The notes under the pieces are model-generated. The model searched no databases. It saw only the letters and a list, made by a program, of their open reading frames with translations, and had not been told where the DNA came from. A DNA stretch of 64,000 nucleotides from JBAYST01 sp034932745 (lineage in GTDB: Bacteria; Bacillota_I; Bacilli_A; RFN20; CAG-826): NCBI GenBank assembly GCA_034932745.1, contig JAYFOJ010000004.1, positions 1 through 64,000 on the forward strand, read 5' to 3'. The position numbers were made by a program, and so were the translations under genes. Every line of letters begins with the position of its first letter. Within the stretch, counting starts at the first letter, position 1. Below are positions 1-7,908 of the stretch, piece after piece.

Positions 1-1880
1 ATAGCGTCACTTCAATCGAATCATATGCTTTTTCTAACTGTGAATCTTTGACGTATGTAACTATCCCAAGTTCTGTGATCTCTGTTTTGGATAATGCTTT
101 TTCTGGTTGCAATAGTGGCCTCAAGGTTTATGCTGAACCAACAAGTAAGCCAGCTGGATGGAGCAATCTGTGGATTCCGAATAGTGACATGGTTATATGG
201 AATTCTTTAGGTAGTGGAGAATATCAAGGATTAACGTACATAATATTCAAAGACACCCTAGGTAACCCATATATCGAAATCACCGATTGTGATAATTCTT
301 TATTGACGATTACAATACCAGATAAAATCGATGGAATCTCGGTTACCTCAATTGGAGATAATGCATTTTCACATTGTTCGTCGTTAAAAACTATGTCTAT
401 TCCTGATAGTGTTACCTCGATTGGAGATAATGCCTTTTCATTTTGTTCGTTGTTAAAAACTGTATCAATTCCTGACAGTGTTATAACAATTGGCACCTGT
501 GCATTTTATGATTGCCAATCTTTAACTCAAATCGTAATTCCTCAAAGCGTTTTAGCTATTGGTAATTCTGCATTTTCATATTGTGTATCTTTAGCTTCGC
601 TTGCCGTACTCGGAAACGTTGAAACAATTGGAAACAACATAGTTAGCGATTGTGGAGATAGTCTAACTATTTACGTAGTGCAGGCAACAAAACCAGATGG
701 ATGGAATAATCTATGGAATTCTGGTAAAGCCGTGAAATGGAATTCAAGAATAGGAATAATAGATGGTCTAACATATACAATCAATCAAAATGGCACTGAT
801 GATAATATAGAAATTGTGAGTTTTGACAACGCTAGTAGTGTTATTAATATTCCTAACGTAATAAATAACATCCCAGTAAGTTCAATTAGCAAATACGCTT
901 TCTACAATTGCACATCTTTATCATCAATTACAATTCCAAATGGTGTTACTTTCATTGGCGATTGTGCATTTGCTGGTTGTACCTCTTTAACATCAATATC
1001 TGTTAATGAATCTAACCAGTCTTTTGCTTCTATGGATGGTGTATTATATGACAAAAACGTAACAACTTTAATATGCTATCCAGCAAACAAAGCATGTGAT
1101 TTATATTGTATTCCAAATGGTGTCACATCAATTAGCAAATGGGCATTTTATAAATGTACCTCTTTAACATCGGTGAGTATTCCAGCTACAATGACATCAA
1201 TTAGTTATTTGGCGTTTTACTATTGCTCTTCTCTATCATTAATTACAATTCCAAATAGTGTGACTATAATTTGTTCGGCTGCATTTCAACGCTGCACCTC
1301 CCTTGTTTCAATTAATATTCCTGATAGCGTACAAGTAATTGAAAATAATGCATTTTATGGCTGTGTATCTCTAACCTCAATAGTCATTCCTAATAGTGTT
1401 ACGTCTATTGGATATTCAGCATTTTGTGAATGCATATCTCTTACATCAATAATTCTTTCCGATAACATAACAGAAATAGTCGGGAGCACCTTCTATGATT
1501 GTAGATCTCTTACATCAATAATTATCCCGGATAAAGTAACGCTTATTTCTAATAATGCATTCGAATTTTGTAGTTCTCTTACAAATGTTGTTCTTGGTTC
1601 TGGATTAAAAACGATATCATCACGTGCTTTTTCTGGTTGCACTTCCTTGTCGTCAATCACTATTCCCAATAGCGTTACTTCTATTGGCGATTATGCATTT
1701 TGTGCCTGCGAATCTTTAACTCAAATTATAATTCCACAAAGTGTTATAAATATTGGCAGTGAAGTTTTCGTAAATTGTCATTCTTTAGTAATTTATATAG
1801 AAGTTGAAGAGAAACCAGATGGTTGGAATTCAGATTGGAACCCGAACAATTTACCAATAGTGTGGAATTGCGGTAACTAG
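1..1880 (+). CDS. BspA-like leucine-rich repeat surface protein, 5' truncated by window edge
   Basis: The reading frame is open from base 3 to the TAA at 1878-1880, and the LRR pattern already runs through the first codons, so the true start lies outside the window and the in-frame TTG at 48 is not a start. The protein is a tandem of about 23-residue LRR_5 repeats with the recurring pattern SLTSITIPNSVTSIGDYAF. The repeat run is interrupted by Trp-rich modules of the type KPDGWNNLW followed by W-N, near bases 146, 690 and 1812; the last one ends the protein. Known relatives are secreted or cell-surface proteins of gut anaerobes and protists involved in adhesion. No LPXTG, membrane anchor or signal peptide is visible in this part. 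The exact ligand cannot be inferred. Confidence 0.85.
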   Translation, partial: SVTSIESYAFSNCESLTYVTIPSSVISVLDNAFSGCNSGLKVYAEPTSKPAGWSNLWIPNSDMVIWNSLGSGEYQGLTYIIFKDTLGNPYIEITDCDNSLLTITIPDKIDGISVTSIGDNAFSHCSSLKTMSIPDSVTSIGDNAFSFCSLLKTVSIPDSVITIGTCAFYDCQSLTQIVIPQSVLAIGNSAFSYCVSLASLAVLGNVETIGNNIVSDCGDSLTIYVVQATKPDGWNNLWNSGKAVKWNSRIGIIDGLTYTINQNGTDDNIEIVSFDNASSVINIPNVINNIPVSSISKYAFYNCTSLSSITIPNGVTFIGDCAFAGCTSLTSISVNESNQSFASMDGVLYDKNVTTLICYPANKACDLYCIPNGVTSISKWAFYKCTSLTSVSIPATMTSISYLAFYYCSSLSLITIPNSVTIICSAAFQRCTSLVSINIPDSVQVIENNAFYGCVSLTSIVIPNSVTSIGYSAFCECISLTSIILSDNITEIVGSTFYDCRSLTSIIIPDKVTLISNNAFEFCSSLTNVVLGSGLKTISSRAFSGCTSLSSITIPNSVTSIGDYAFCACESLTQIIIPQSVINIGSEVFVNCHSLVIYIEVEEKPDGWNSDWNPNNLPIVWNCGN

Positions 1881-1907
1881 TTTATTATGTTTACAATTAA
1901 ATTGCCT

Positions 1908-1930
1908 AATATGCTTGAGCATATTGTTTA
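1908..1930 (+). terminator. possible terminator after the BspA-like gene
   Basis: A 7-bp perfect stem (AATATGC / GCATATT, loop TTGA) lies 28 bases after the stop codon. The following T-run is poor, so termination is only plausible. Confidence 0.4.
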
Positions 1931-2004
1931 ATGAAAACTTAATGATGTGTTTTTATAGATAAAAAGTATCTTTTTAGAAAGAGACTAGTTATTTCATTAC
2001 ATTT

Positions 2005-2035
2005 TTGTAGCAAAAATATCTCGTTTTGTTATAAT
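2005..2035 (+). promoter_or_regulatory. promoter of the Ala-Met-Ile2-Ser tRNA cluster
   Basis: A consensus TATAAT at 2030-2035 is preceded by TG one base upstream (extended -10). The -35 element is weak (TTGTAG at 2005-2010, spacer 19). It lies about 48 bases before tRNA-Ala. Confidence 0.6.
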
Positions 2036-2082
2036 CATTTATGCGAGTTTCGACCATATAGGGTTAATTCTCGCATTGATGT

Positions 2083-2158
2083 GGGGCTGTAGCTCAGTTG
2101 GGAGAGCTCCTGATTTGCATTCAGGAGGTCGAGAGTTCGAGTCTCTTCAGCTCCACCA
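2083..2158 (+). tRNA. tRNA-Ala (anticodon TGC)
   Basis: A complete cloverleaf with encoded CCA. The acceptor stem GGGGCTG/CAGCTCC contains the G3-U70 wobble pair that is the identity element for alanyl-tRNA synthetase. The anticodon loop TTTGCAT gives TGC. U33 and the TTC T-loop are normal. First gene of a four-tRNA cluster. Confidence 0.96.
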
Positions 2159-2164
2159 CATATT

Positions 2165-2240
2165 GGCTGTGTAGCTCAGTTGGTAGAGCGTTCGGTTCAT
2201 ACCCGATTGGTCGAGAGTTCAAGTCTCCCCGCAGCCACCA
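2165..2240 (+). tRNA. tRNA-Met, elongator (anticodon CAT)
   Basis: Acceptor GGCTGTG/CGCAGCC, anticodon loop TTCATAC, encoded CCA. The body resembles Bacillus elongator tRNA-Met, and base pair 1-72 is G-C, so it is not the initiator. U33 is normal here, in contrast to the two other CAT tRNAs in the window. Confidence 0.92.
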
Positions 2241-2254
2241 ATCTACTTATAAGC

Positions 2255-2330
2255 GGACCGTTAGCTCAATGGTTAGAGCACTCGGCCCATAACCGAATGG
2301 TTCCAGGTTCGAGTCCTGGACGGTCCACCA
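2255..2330 (+). tRNA. tRNA-Ile2 (anticodon CAT, expected lysidine-modified)
   Basis: Acceptor GGACCGT/ACGGTCC and the overall body match Bacillus tRNA-Ile2, whose C34 is converted to lysidine by TilS so that it reads AUA. The anticodon loop reads CCCATAA, so position 33 is C instead of the near-invariant U. CCA is encoded. Assignment as Ile2 rather than Met rests on the acceptor and body sequence. Confidence 0.85.
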
Positions 2331-2352
2331 AGACATGTTTGTTAAACCATAG

Positions 2353-2442
2353 GGAGACGTACCCAAGTGGTTGAAGGGGTCGGTCTTGAAAACCGATAGG
2401 GGCGAGTAACCCGCCAGAGTTCAAATCTCTGCGTCTCCGCCA
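2353..2442 (+). tRNA. tRNA-Ser (anticodon TGA)
   Basis: Acceptor GGAGACG/CGTCTCC, anticodon loop CTTGAAA, a long variable arm typical of serine tRNAs, a normal TTC T-loop and encoded CCA. Last gene of the cluster, followed directly by a terminator hairpin. Confidence 0.95.
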
Positions 2443-2452
2443 ATTAAAAATT

Positions 2453-2480
2453 ATGTAGTTATATGCTACATTTTTTTATT
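2453..2480 (+). terminator. terminator of the tRNA cluster, probably bidirectional
   Basis: Stem ATGTAG / CTACAT followed by seven T on the plus strand. An A-rich left flank gives a T-run on the minus strand too, suiting the convergent acetyltransferase gene. Confidence 0.75.
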
Positions 2481-2494
2481 TATTAGACCGATTA

Positions 2495-3001
2495 TTAATG
2501 ATAAATATTTGAAAACACAGTTCTTTCGTTTAAAGAGTAATAGTGATAATCGTTATCGGTTTTACTTTTGACAAATCCAAGATGCTCGAATAGGTTTATT
2601 GATCGATGATTATCGACGTGTATCTTAGCGTTTAAGCGATTGATTCGCCAATTATAAAAAACTTCTTTAACAATCTTCTCTAGTGCCTTTTTAGCGTACT
2701 TCTTACCCCAGTTGATTTCGTCTCCAATTGCGATTACTACTTCGTATTCTTTTTTAGCGATGATGGTAAAAAGATTGATAAATCCAATCGAACCTTGTTC
2801 GTTATCGATTAAAAAGAAACGACCATCTTGATTGAGATAATAAGTTAAAAAATCGGTTCTTTTATCGTCTATTATTTTTTGCAGTAGGTATGGGGAATTG
2901 ACGTCCTCGTTTAAATACTTGGTGATATTTTGGTTTTGAAGCCAACCAATCATTTTAACTGCGTCTTGTTCTTTGACCTCTAACCGTAAAAAAACATCCA
3001 T
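2495..3001 (-). CDS. GNAT-family N-acetyltransferase (RimJ/RimL-like)
   Basis: A 168-residue protein of the usual length for single-domain GNAT enzymes, which transfer acetyl from acetyl-CoA to amino groups. The C-terminal half shows the family core: a strand ending in EVVIAIGDEINWGKKYAKKA, where the acetyl-CoA loop and helix sit, then NRLNAKIHVDNHRSINLFEH and LGF, typical of the Acetyltransf_3 group. The substrate cannot be told; protein N-termini or small amines are both possible. It is transcribed from its own promoter, with the Shine-Dalgarno AAGGAGA upstream of the ATG, and converges on the tRNA cluster. Confidence 0.85.
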   Translation of the reverse strand: MDVFLRLEVKEQDAVKMIGWLQNQNITKYLNEDVNSPYLLQKIIDDKRTDFLTYYLNQDGRFFLIDNEQGSIGFINLFTIIAKKEYEVVIAIGDEINWGKKYAKKALEKIVKEVFYNWRINRLNAKIHVDNHRSINLFEHLGFVKSKTDNDYHYYSLNERTVFSNIYH

Positions 3002-3057
3002 AAAGCTCTCCTTACGTAAAGCCTTTTAGATACTTCTAACGGTTCTTTAACACCGCG

Positions 3058-3085
3058 ATTATATCATAGATATATTTCATTTCAA
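3058..3085 (-). promoter_or_regulatory. promoter of the GNAT gene
   Basis: Read on the minus strand: TTGAAA (3085-3080), 16-base spacer, TATAAT (3063-3058), followed by a GC-rich CGCGG discriminator. The 5' UTR is about 50 bases. Confidence 0.75.
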
Positions 3086-3168
3086 GGCAAAATAACCGAA
3101 GCCTTTTTCTTAGTTATGTTTATAATAAAGATAACGATAGTTTTAAAAATCTTTTTTAAGGAGTGTTT

Positions 3169-4194
3169 ATGGAAGAACACAAATTAGTAGAAGGCGAACT
3201 TTTAGATGGTAATGGTAATCTACTCGAAGCAGGATACGCTTTTTCTTTAGTTAGAAAATACGATCGAACTAAAATTAAAGCTAGGAAGATGAGAATCAAG
3301 GAGTGGGATTACTATTATATCGGTGACGAGCATTATGGTATCGCTTTAACGATCGCTGATAACTCATATATGGGACTAGGAGCGTTATCGATTCTTAATT
3401 TCGAAAACAAAACATTTATCAATAAACCATACATGTTCTGGTTTCCTAAAGGAAAAACTAGGCTTCCATCCACTAGTCAGAATGGTGACGTTGGAATAAA
3501 AGGTAAAGGTTATTCCTTTATGTTTATTAACAATCACGGTAAAAGGCATCTAGTCGTCAAATTGGACGAAGTGGAAAAGGGCAAAAGTTTTGAATGCGAC
3601 ATCAAGTTAGAGCAAACGACTCCACACTCGATGGTTATAGCCACGCCATTTAAGAAATCAAAACATTTTTACTATAATCAAAAAATAAATCTCTTGCGGG
3701 CTCAAGGTGGATTTAAATATGGCAATATCAAACATGAATTCGGTTTAGATACTTATGGTGTTTTAGACTGGGGTAGGGGTGTTTGGACATATAAGAACAC
3801 GTGGTATTGGTCGAGTCTTAATACTTTATGTGATGGACATCGAATCGGTTGGAATCTTGGATATGGTTTTGGAGATACTAAAGCATCTAGTGAAAACATG
3901 ATATTCTACGATGACAAAGTATATAAAATTAAAGACATAGTCTTTGATATTCCCAAAGATCGAAATGGAAAAGACGATTTCTTAAAAGACTGGAAACTAG
4001 TATCTAGCGACAAGAAAGTTAACATTACTTTCCATCCTTTAATAGACCGTAAGGACTGCACTAATGCCGTCATCATTTCTCAAACTGCACATCAAGTATT
4101 TGGATACTTTAGTGGCGAGATCGATGTCGGAGATGAGAAAATCATTTTTAAGAAATGCCTTGGCTTCGCTGAAAAAGTAAAAAATCGTTGGTAA
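3169..4194 (+). CDS. DUF2804 family protein
   Basis: A 341-residue protein matching the DUF2804 family over its whole length. The signature blocks are LDWGRGVWTYKNTWYWSS (about residues 200-220), DGHRIGWNLGYGFGD and ASSENMIFYDDKVYK. The fold is thought to be a beta-sandwich related to lipocalin/diels-alderase-like hydroxyneurosporene synthase domains, but no reaction is established and there is no signal peptide. The start is ATG 3169 because AGGAG at 3159-3163 sits five bases upstream; the in-frame GTG at 3163 overlaps that ribosome site and is rejected. It stands alone, with no operon partner. Confidence 0.85.
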   Translation: MEEHKLVEGELLDGNGNLLEAGYAFSLVRKYDRTKIKARKMRIKEWDYYYIGDEHYGIALTIADNSYMGLGALSILNFENKTFINKPYMFWFPKGKTRLPSTSQNGDVGIKGKGYSFMFINNHGKRHLVVKLDEVEKGKSFECDIKLEQTTPHSMVIATPFKKSKHFYYNQKINLLRAQGGFKYGNIKHEFGLDTYGVLDWGRGVWTYKNTWYWSSLNTLCDGHRIGWNLGYGFGDTKASSENMIFYDDKVYKIKDIVFDIPKDRNGKDDFLKDWKLVSSDKKVNITFHPLIDRKDCTNAVIISQTAHQVFGYFSGEIDVGDEKIIFKKCLGFAEKVKNRW

Positions 4195-4256
4195 ATGCAT
4201 TTTATAAATATAAACTCTATTATTTTGTGATATGATTTTTCGTGCAGGAGAAAAGT

Positions 4257-4694
4257 ATGCCAAATTGTCGTAACTGTGGTACAAGATTAACTAAATTTGA
4301 TAACGATATTTGTCCGGTTTGCGGTTGTAAACATCCCCTTGAAGGGATGACGAGCGAAACGGTCGAAATCACATCAGAAATTAGCGCTGTCGGTGACCAA
4401 ATTAAAGGTTTTGAACAGAAATCACGCTCTGTTTGTTTTGTCTTATCGCTCATTATCGGTTGGAGCGGTGTCGCGTTCTTCTATCAACACAAAATCAAAA
4501 AAGGAATCTTGTGGTTGATACTAAATATCGCTTTATTCGCTGGAGTTTTTAGCGTTTTATATTTCCCATTTTCTTTAGGATGGGTTAGTTATCTTTCCGC
4601 GGTCATTTCGATTTATGTCTTAAATATCGCTATGGCGTTTTACTTTCTTTATGCCCACGATTATCGAGATGGGCGGGGGAATTTCTTAAAATAA
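4257..4694 (+). CDS. zinc-ribbon TM2-like membrane protein
   Basis: A 145-residue protein with an N-terminal zinc ribbon (CRNCG ... CPVCGC, two Cys pairs within the first 25 residues), an acidic linker, then a TM2-like unit of hydrophobic helices (VCFVLSLIIGWSGVAFFYQ, a basic turn HKIKKG, then further helices). The function of such zinc-ribbon/TM2 proteins is unknown. ATG 4257 is chosen over GTG 4242 because AGGAG (4246-4250) lies six bases upstream. The stop overlaps the rsmE start as TAATG, so the two are probably translationally coupled. Confidence 0.8.
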   Translation: MPNCRNCGTRLTKFDNDICPVCGCKHPLEGMTSETVEITSEISAVGDQIKGFEQKSRSVCFVLSLIIGWSGVAFFYQHKIKKGILWLILNIALFAGVFSVLYFPFSLGWVSYLSAVISIYVLNIAMAFYFLYAHDYRDGRGNFLK

Positions 4695-5419
4695 TGCAAA
4701 GATATTTCGTCGACAAAGTAGATGGTCAAATCGTCTTTACCAAAGATGATCTTCATCACCTAATAAACGTAATGAGGGTAAGACCGCATGAGCAAATCGA
4801 ACTAGTCGTCGATAATATTCCTTATATTTATGAAATAAACTCGATTCGTCCTTTTAGAATTACCGAAATTCAAAAGAATGATTTTAATCCTGAATTAGCG
4901 TCTTCTATTACGCTATTTTATTGTTTAGTAAAAGGTGACAAATTAGATTTGGTCTTACAAAAGGCCACCGAGTTAGGAGTTAGCGAAATCGTTTTAGTCC
5001 AGTCGAAACGTTCAATTGTAAAAATTGCGCAAGAAGACATCAAAAAGAAACTAGAAAGATTTCAATCTATCGTTAAGGCTGCAGCGATGCAATCCAAACG
5101 TTTAACGATTCCTACCCTTAATAAAATCATCGATATCTCATCGATTGATAAGTCGATATTAAAGAATCACAACTTCATTGCCTTTGAAGGTGAAGCGGGT
5201 GGAACCTCTAGTTTTAAAAAAGAAATCGAAGAGATGAAACTAAAAGATAGCGTCTCTGTTTTAGTTGGTCCAGAGGGTGGATTTACTTTAGAAGAAGTAA
5301 AGAAAATGAACTCCATTGGATTTAAGAACGTGTCATTAGGTCGAAGAATCTTAAGAAGCGAAACTGCAGCGATTACGATATTGTCTGTGCTATCATTCCT
5401 CATCGAGGCAAAGCAATGA
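4694..5419 (+). CDS. rsmE: 16S rRNA (uracil-1498-N3)-methyltransferase RsmE
   Basis: A 241-residue SPOUT methyltransferase that N3-methylates U1498 of 16S rRNA in the decoding region using SAM. An N-terminal PUA-like domain (DDLHHLINVMRVRPHEQIEL) is followed by the trefoil-knot domain with KGDKLDLVLQKATELGVSEI, VGPEGGF and LGRRILRSETA, the family's SAM-binding knot motifs. Length is normal. It overlaps the upstream membrane gene by one base and the next gene by four bases (ATGA). The rsmE-mtaB neighbourhood is conserved in Bacillus, which supports the call. Confidence 0.95.
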   Translation: MQRYFVDKVDGQIVFTKDDLHHLINVMRVRPHEQIELVVDNIPYIYEINSIRPFRITEIQKNDFNPELASSITLFYCLVKGDKLDLVLQKATELGVSEIVLVQSKRSIVKIAQEDIKKKLERFQSIVKAAAMQSKRLTIPTLNKIIDISSIDKSILKNHNFIAFEGEAGGTSSFKKEIEEMKLKDSVSVLVGPEGGFTLEEVKKMNSIGFKNVSLGRRILRSETAAITILSVLSFLIEAKQ

Positions 5420-6186
5420 ACATCTACGAGTTATTAGAACTTAAACAGAAAAAAAGAATTCGTTTTGAACAAAAAGACGAACATCTTTTCTTTATGAAAA
5501 ACCGCGAGATTTTGAATAAGTTTCCTCGTTTTGCCTTTTTATATGACTCCGAAGGCAACGACTTCGATGTGATGAGGGCAAATATTATCATCCTTGCGTA
5601 TCAAAATAAAAAAGCAATCGAAGAAGAAATCGCTAACGTCGGACATTACATCAATAAAGATATTAAAACCGAACATCTTCGTTTTTTAACCGCAGTTAAA
5701 GAAAGAACGTTAGAACTGCCTTATTTCACATTTAATAAGAGCAAAATATATATCCCATTTTTCTCTCTTGCCTTAAATCTTATCTACTCAAAGGAACCAG
5801 AGAAAATGTTAACTTATCCATATAATGAATTAGGAGAAAACTTCGTCGATAGTGCGATCGATCCATTTGACGCCTACGGGACATCGCTATTTGATTCATT
5901 CTTTACCAAACTAGTAAAGATCGGTACCAATGGCAAAGAAGTTGCGTTCTTCCATTACGACACGAACACGATATACATACTCAACAATCAAGGAAGATTA
6001 GATTGCAAAATCGTCTTATTTGATAAGTACATCAAAAGACCAGATTACAGTCACATGATCGATCGATTAAAACCAGTTGTCGAAGCCTACTTTATGAACT
6101 CTCGTGAAGATTTTATCGATAACCTTCATAAAAGCGGTTTTATTTCCGACCATATCTATGGAATGGCAAAGACGAAAAATTATTAG
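5416..6186 (+). CDS. hypothetical protein, operon member between rsmE and mtaB
   Basis: A 256-residue soluble protein that I do not recognise. It has no signal peptide or membrane segment and is rich in Phe, Tyr and Lys. Segments that may be conserved are KNREILNKFPRFAFLYDSEG, NELGENFVDSAIDPFDAYGT and ILNNQGRLDCKIVLFDKYIK. It starts inside rsmE (ATGA overlap) and ends nine bases before mtaB, so it is co-transcribed and coupled with two RNA-modification genes. A role in RNA or ribosome metabolism is an inference from position only. Confidence 0.7.
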   Translation: MNIYELLELKQKKRIRFEQKDEHLFFMKNREILNKFPRFAFLYDSEGNDFDVMRANIIILAYQNKKAIEEEIANVGHYINKDIKTEHLRFLTAVKERTLELPYFTFNKSKIYIPFFSLALNLIYSKEPEKMLTYPYNELGENFVDSAIDPFDAYGTSLFDSFFTKLVKIGTNGKEVAFFHYDTNTIYILNNQGRLDCKIVLFDKYIKRPDYSHMIDRLKPVVEAYFMNSREDFIDNLHKSGFISDHIYGMAKTKNY

Positions 6187-6195
6187 GAACACATT

Positions 6196-7464
6196 ATGAC
6201 ATTTAAAATATTCTCACTCGGTTGCAAAGTTAATTCTTACGAATGTGCCTCATTGAAGGCTCTTTTTTTGGATGCTGGATATAGCGAAAGCAGTAACGAA
6301 GATTGCGACATTGCCTTAATCAATACTTGTTCGGTTACAGCGACCGCTGATCAAAAATCTCGTCAACATATTCGAAAACTTAAAAATGAATATCCTCATG
6401 CGATTATCATCGTAATGGGATGTTATTCACAAGGCCATCACGAATTTGTTAAAGATGACATTAAAGCCGATATCGTCGTCGGCACATCTAATCGAAGTCA
6501 AATTCCAGAACTAATCAAACAATTTAAACAAGATCATAAACCAATCGATTTAACCGAAGCAAATCCTCGCAAGTTCGATTACGAAGAGTTGAGTCTTACT
6601 TCGTATGCTGAAAATGTAAGAGCGTATCTCAAAATACAAGATGGATGCGATAATTTTTGCTCGTATTGTCTTATTCCCCTAGTAAGAGGGAAGATGAGAT
6701 CCCGTAATAAGGACAACATCATTCAAGAGGCTAAAGAGCTTCTTACTAAAGGCTACAAGGAAATCGTTTTAACTGGGATTCATGTCGGTGGGTATGGTCG
6801 TGATTTATCCGATTATACTTTCTCTAATTTAGTCGATGAGTTAACTCTATTAAAAGGCTTAGAAAGACTAACCATTTCTTCGATTGAAGAAAGCGAAATC
6901 GACGACAAGTTAATTACGCTAATTAAAGAAAGAACCAATATCGCTAGACATCTTCACATTCCTTTACAAAGCGGATCAGAAGAAGTGCTTAAAAGAATGC
7001 ACCGTAAATACGATAAGAAAGCGTTCCTAGATAAAATTAAACGAATTAAATTAGCGGTGCCAGATATCGCAATTACAACCGATGTTATCGTCGGATTTCC
7101 AGGTGAAACCGATGAAGAATTTATCGAAACATCGAACTTCATTAAGGAAGTTGGCTTTTCAATGCTTCACGTATTTCCGTTTTCGCCTCGCGAGGGCACT
7201 TTAGCAAGCAAGATGCCTAATCAGATTCCGCCGCTAGTTAAAAAAGAAAGAACCAAGTCATTAATTGAATTATCTAATTTACTATGGGAAGAATATAAGA
7301 ATTGCTTTAATGGTAAGACATTACACGTCCTAATTGAAAACTACGATGAGAAGAATAAAGTAATTCGCGGTCATAGTGAGAACTATATCGAAGTATCTTT
7401 AAGCGGTACTAAAGATCAGATTAATACGATTATTGAAGTTAAATATCATAATAACCAAATGTAG
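6196..7464 (+). CDS. mtaB: tRNA (t6A37) methylthiotransferase MtaB
   Basis: A 422-residue radical-SAM methylthiotransferase that converts t6A37 to ms2t6A37 in tRNAs reading ANN codons. The N-terminal UPF0004 domain has the three cluster cysteines C10 (FSLGC), C45 (NTC) and C76 (MGC). The radical-SAM motif C151-X3-C155-X2-C158 sits in QDGCDNFCSYC. A C-terminal TRAM-like region follows. KVNSYE after the first Cys and LIPLVRGKMRSR are typical of MtaB rather than MiaB or RimO. It is nine bases after the unknown 5416 gene. A second paralogue (rimO) is at 33990. Confidence 0.93.
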   Translation: MTFKIFSLGCKVNSYECASLKALFLDAGYSESSNEDCDIALINTCSVTATADQKSRQHIRKLKNEYPHAIIIVMGCYSQGHHEFVKDDIKADIVVGTSNRSQIPELIKQFKQDHKPIDLTEANPRKFDYEELSLTSYAENVRAYLKIQDGCDNFCSYCLIPLVRGKMRSRNKDNIIQEAKELLTKGYKEIVLTGIHVGGYGRDLSDYTFSNLVDELTLLKGLERLTISSIEESEIDDKLITLIKERTNIARHLHIPLQSGSEEVLKRMHRKYDKKAFLDKIKRIKLAVPDIAITTDVIVGFPGETDEEFIETSNFIKEVGFSMLHVFPFSPREGTLASKMPNQIPPLVKKERTKSLIELSNLLWEEYKNCFNGKTLHVLIENYDEKNKVIRGHSENYIEVSLSGTKDQINTIIEVKYHNNQM

Positions 7465-7511
7465 TAATAATCAAACTAATTTCCATTTTTTTATAACTTG
7501 TCTAAAAAAAT

Positions 7512-7540
7512 TTGATTTATTTAGTTAATACTAATATAAT
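7512..7540 (+). promoter_or_regulatory. promoter of rpmF
   Basis: TTGATT (7512-7517), 17-base spacer, TATAAT (7535-7540). It gives an mRNA leader of about 40 bases ending in AAAAGGAG before the rpmF start. Confidence 0.8.
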
Positions 7541-7586
7541 TAAGCACGTTGTTTATAACAAAGTTATTTAAAAGGAGAATAGTCAA

Positions 7587-7853
7587 ATGGCAGTCCCATT
7601 CAGAAGAACTTCGAAAAGAACTAAAAGATTAAGAAGAACTCACTTCAAACTCAATGTCACTGGCTTAGTCACTTGCCCAAATTGTGGCGCAATGATTAAA
7701 TCACACCACGTTTGCCCAAAATGCGGTTTCTATGACGGCAAAGCCGTTCTAGTCGACGGAAAATTCCCAACTAAGGAAGCTGAAGTCAAAGCCGAAAAAG
7801 CAGGCAAAAAGAGTGCTGCAAAAGCCGCTACTAAAGTCGAAGAAAAGAAATAA
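7587..7853 (+). CDS. rpmF: 50S ribosomal protein L32 with C-terminal Lys/Ala tail
   Basis: Residues 1-57 are a standard bacterial L32: MAVPFRRTSKRTKRLRRTH, then the zinc ribbon CPNCG ... CPKCG with all four cysteines (the C+ form). The protein has 88 residues, about 30 more than usual. The extension after YDGKAVLV is charged and Ala/Lys-rich (EVKAEKAGKKSAAKAATK). The start follows AAAAGGAGAATAGTCAA. Monocistronic, with its own promoter and terminator. Confidence 0.95.
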   Translation: MAVPFRRTSKRTKRLRRTHFKLNVTGLVTCPNCGAMIKSHHVCPKCGFYDGKAVLVDGKFPTKEAEVKAEKAGKKSAAKAATKVEEKK

Positions 7854-7878
7854 GGTCGTTTATTACGGCCTTTTCTTT
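7853..7878 (+). terminator. terminator after rpmF
   Basis: Stem AGGTCGT / ACGGCCT (7 pairs, one G-U), loop TTATT, then TTTTCTTTT. Confidence 0.85.
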
Positions 7879-7908
7879 TGCTACAATTAGTCCATTGGAG
7901 GAACAATT

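Noticed and set aside
48..1880. BspA-like gene starting at TTG 48
   Set aside because: The same frame is open to the window edge and encodes LRR sequence before that codon.
2098..2374. Small open frames across the tRNA cluster
   Set aside because: They are read through tRNA genes and have no protein-like features.
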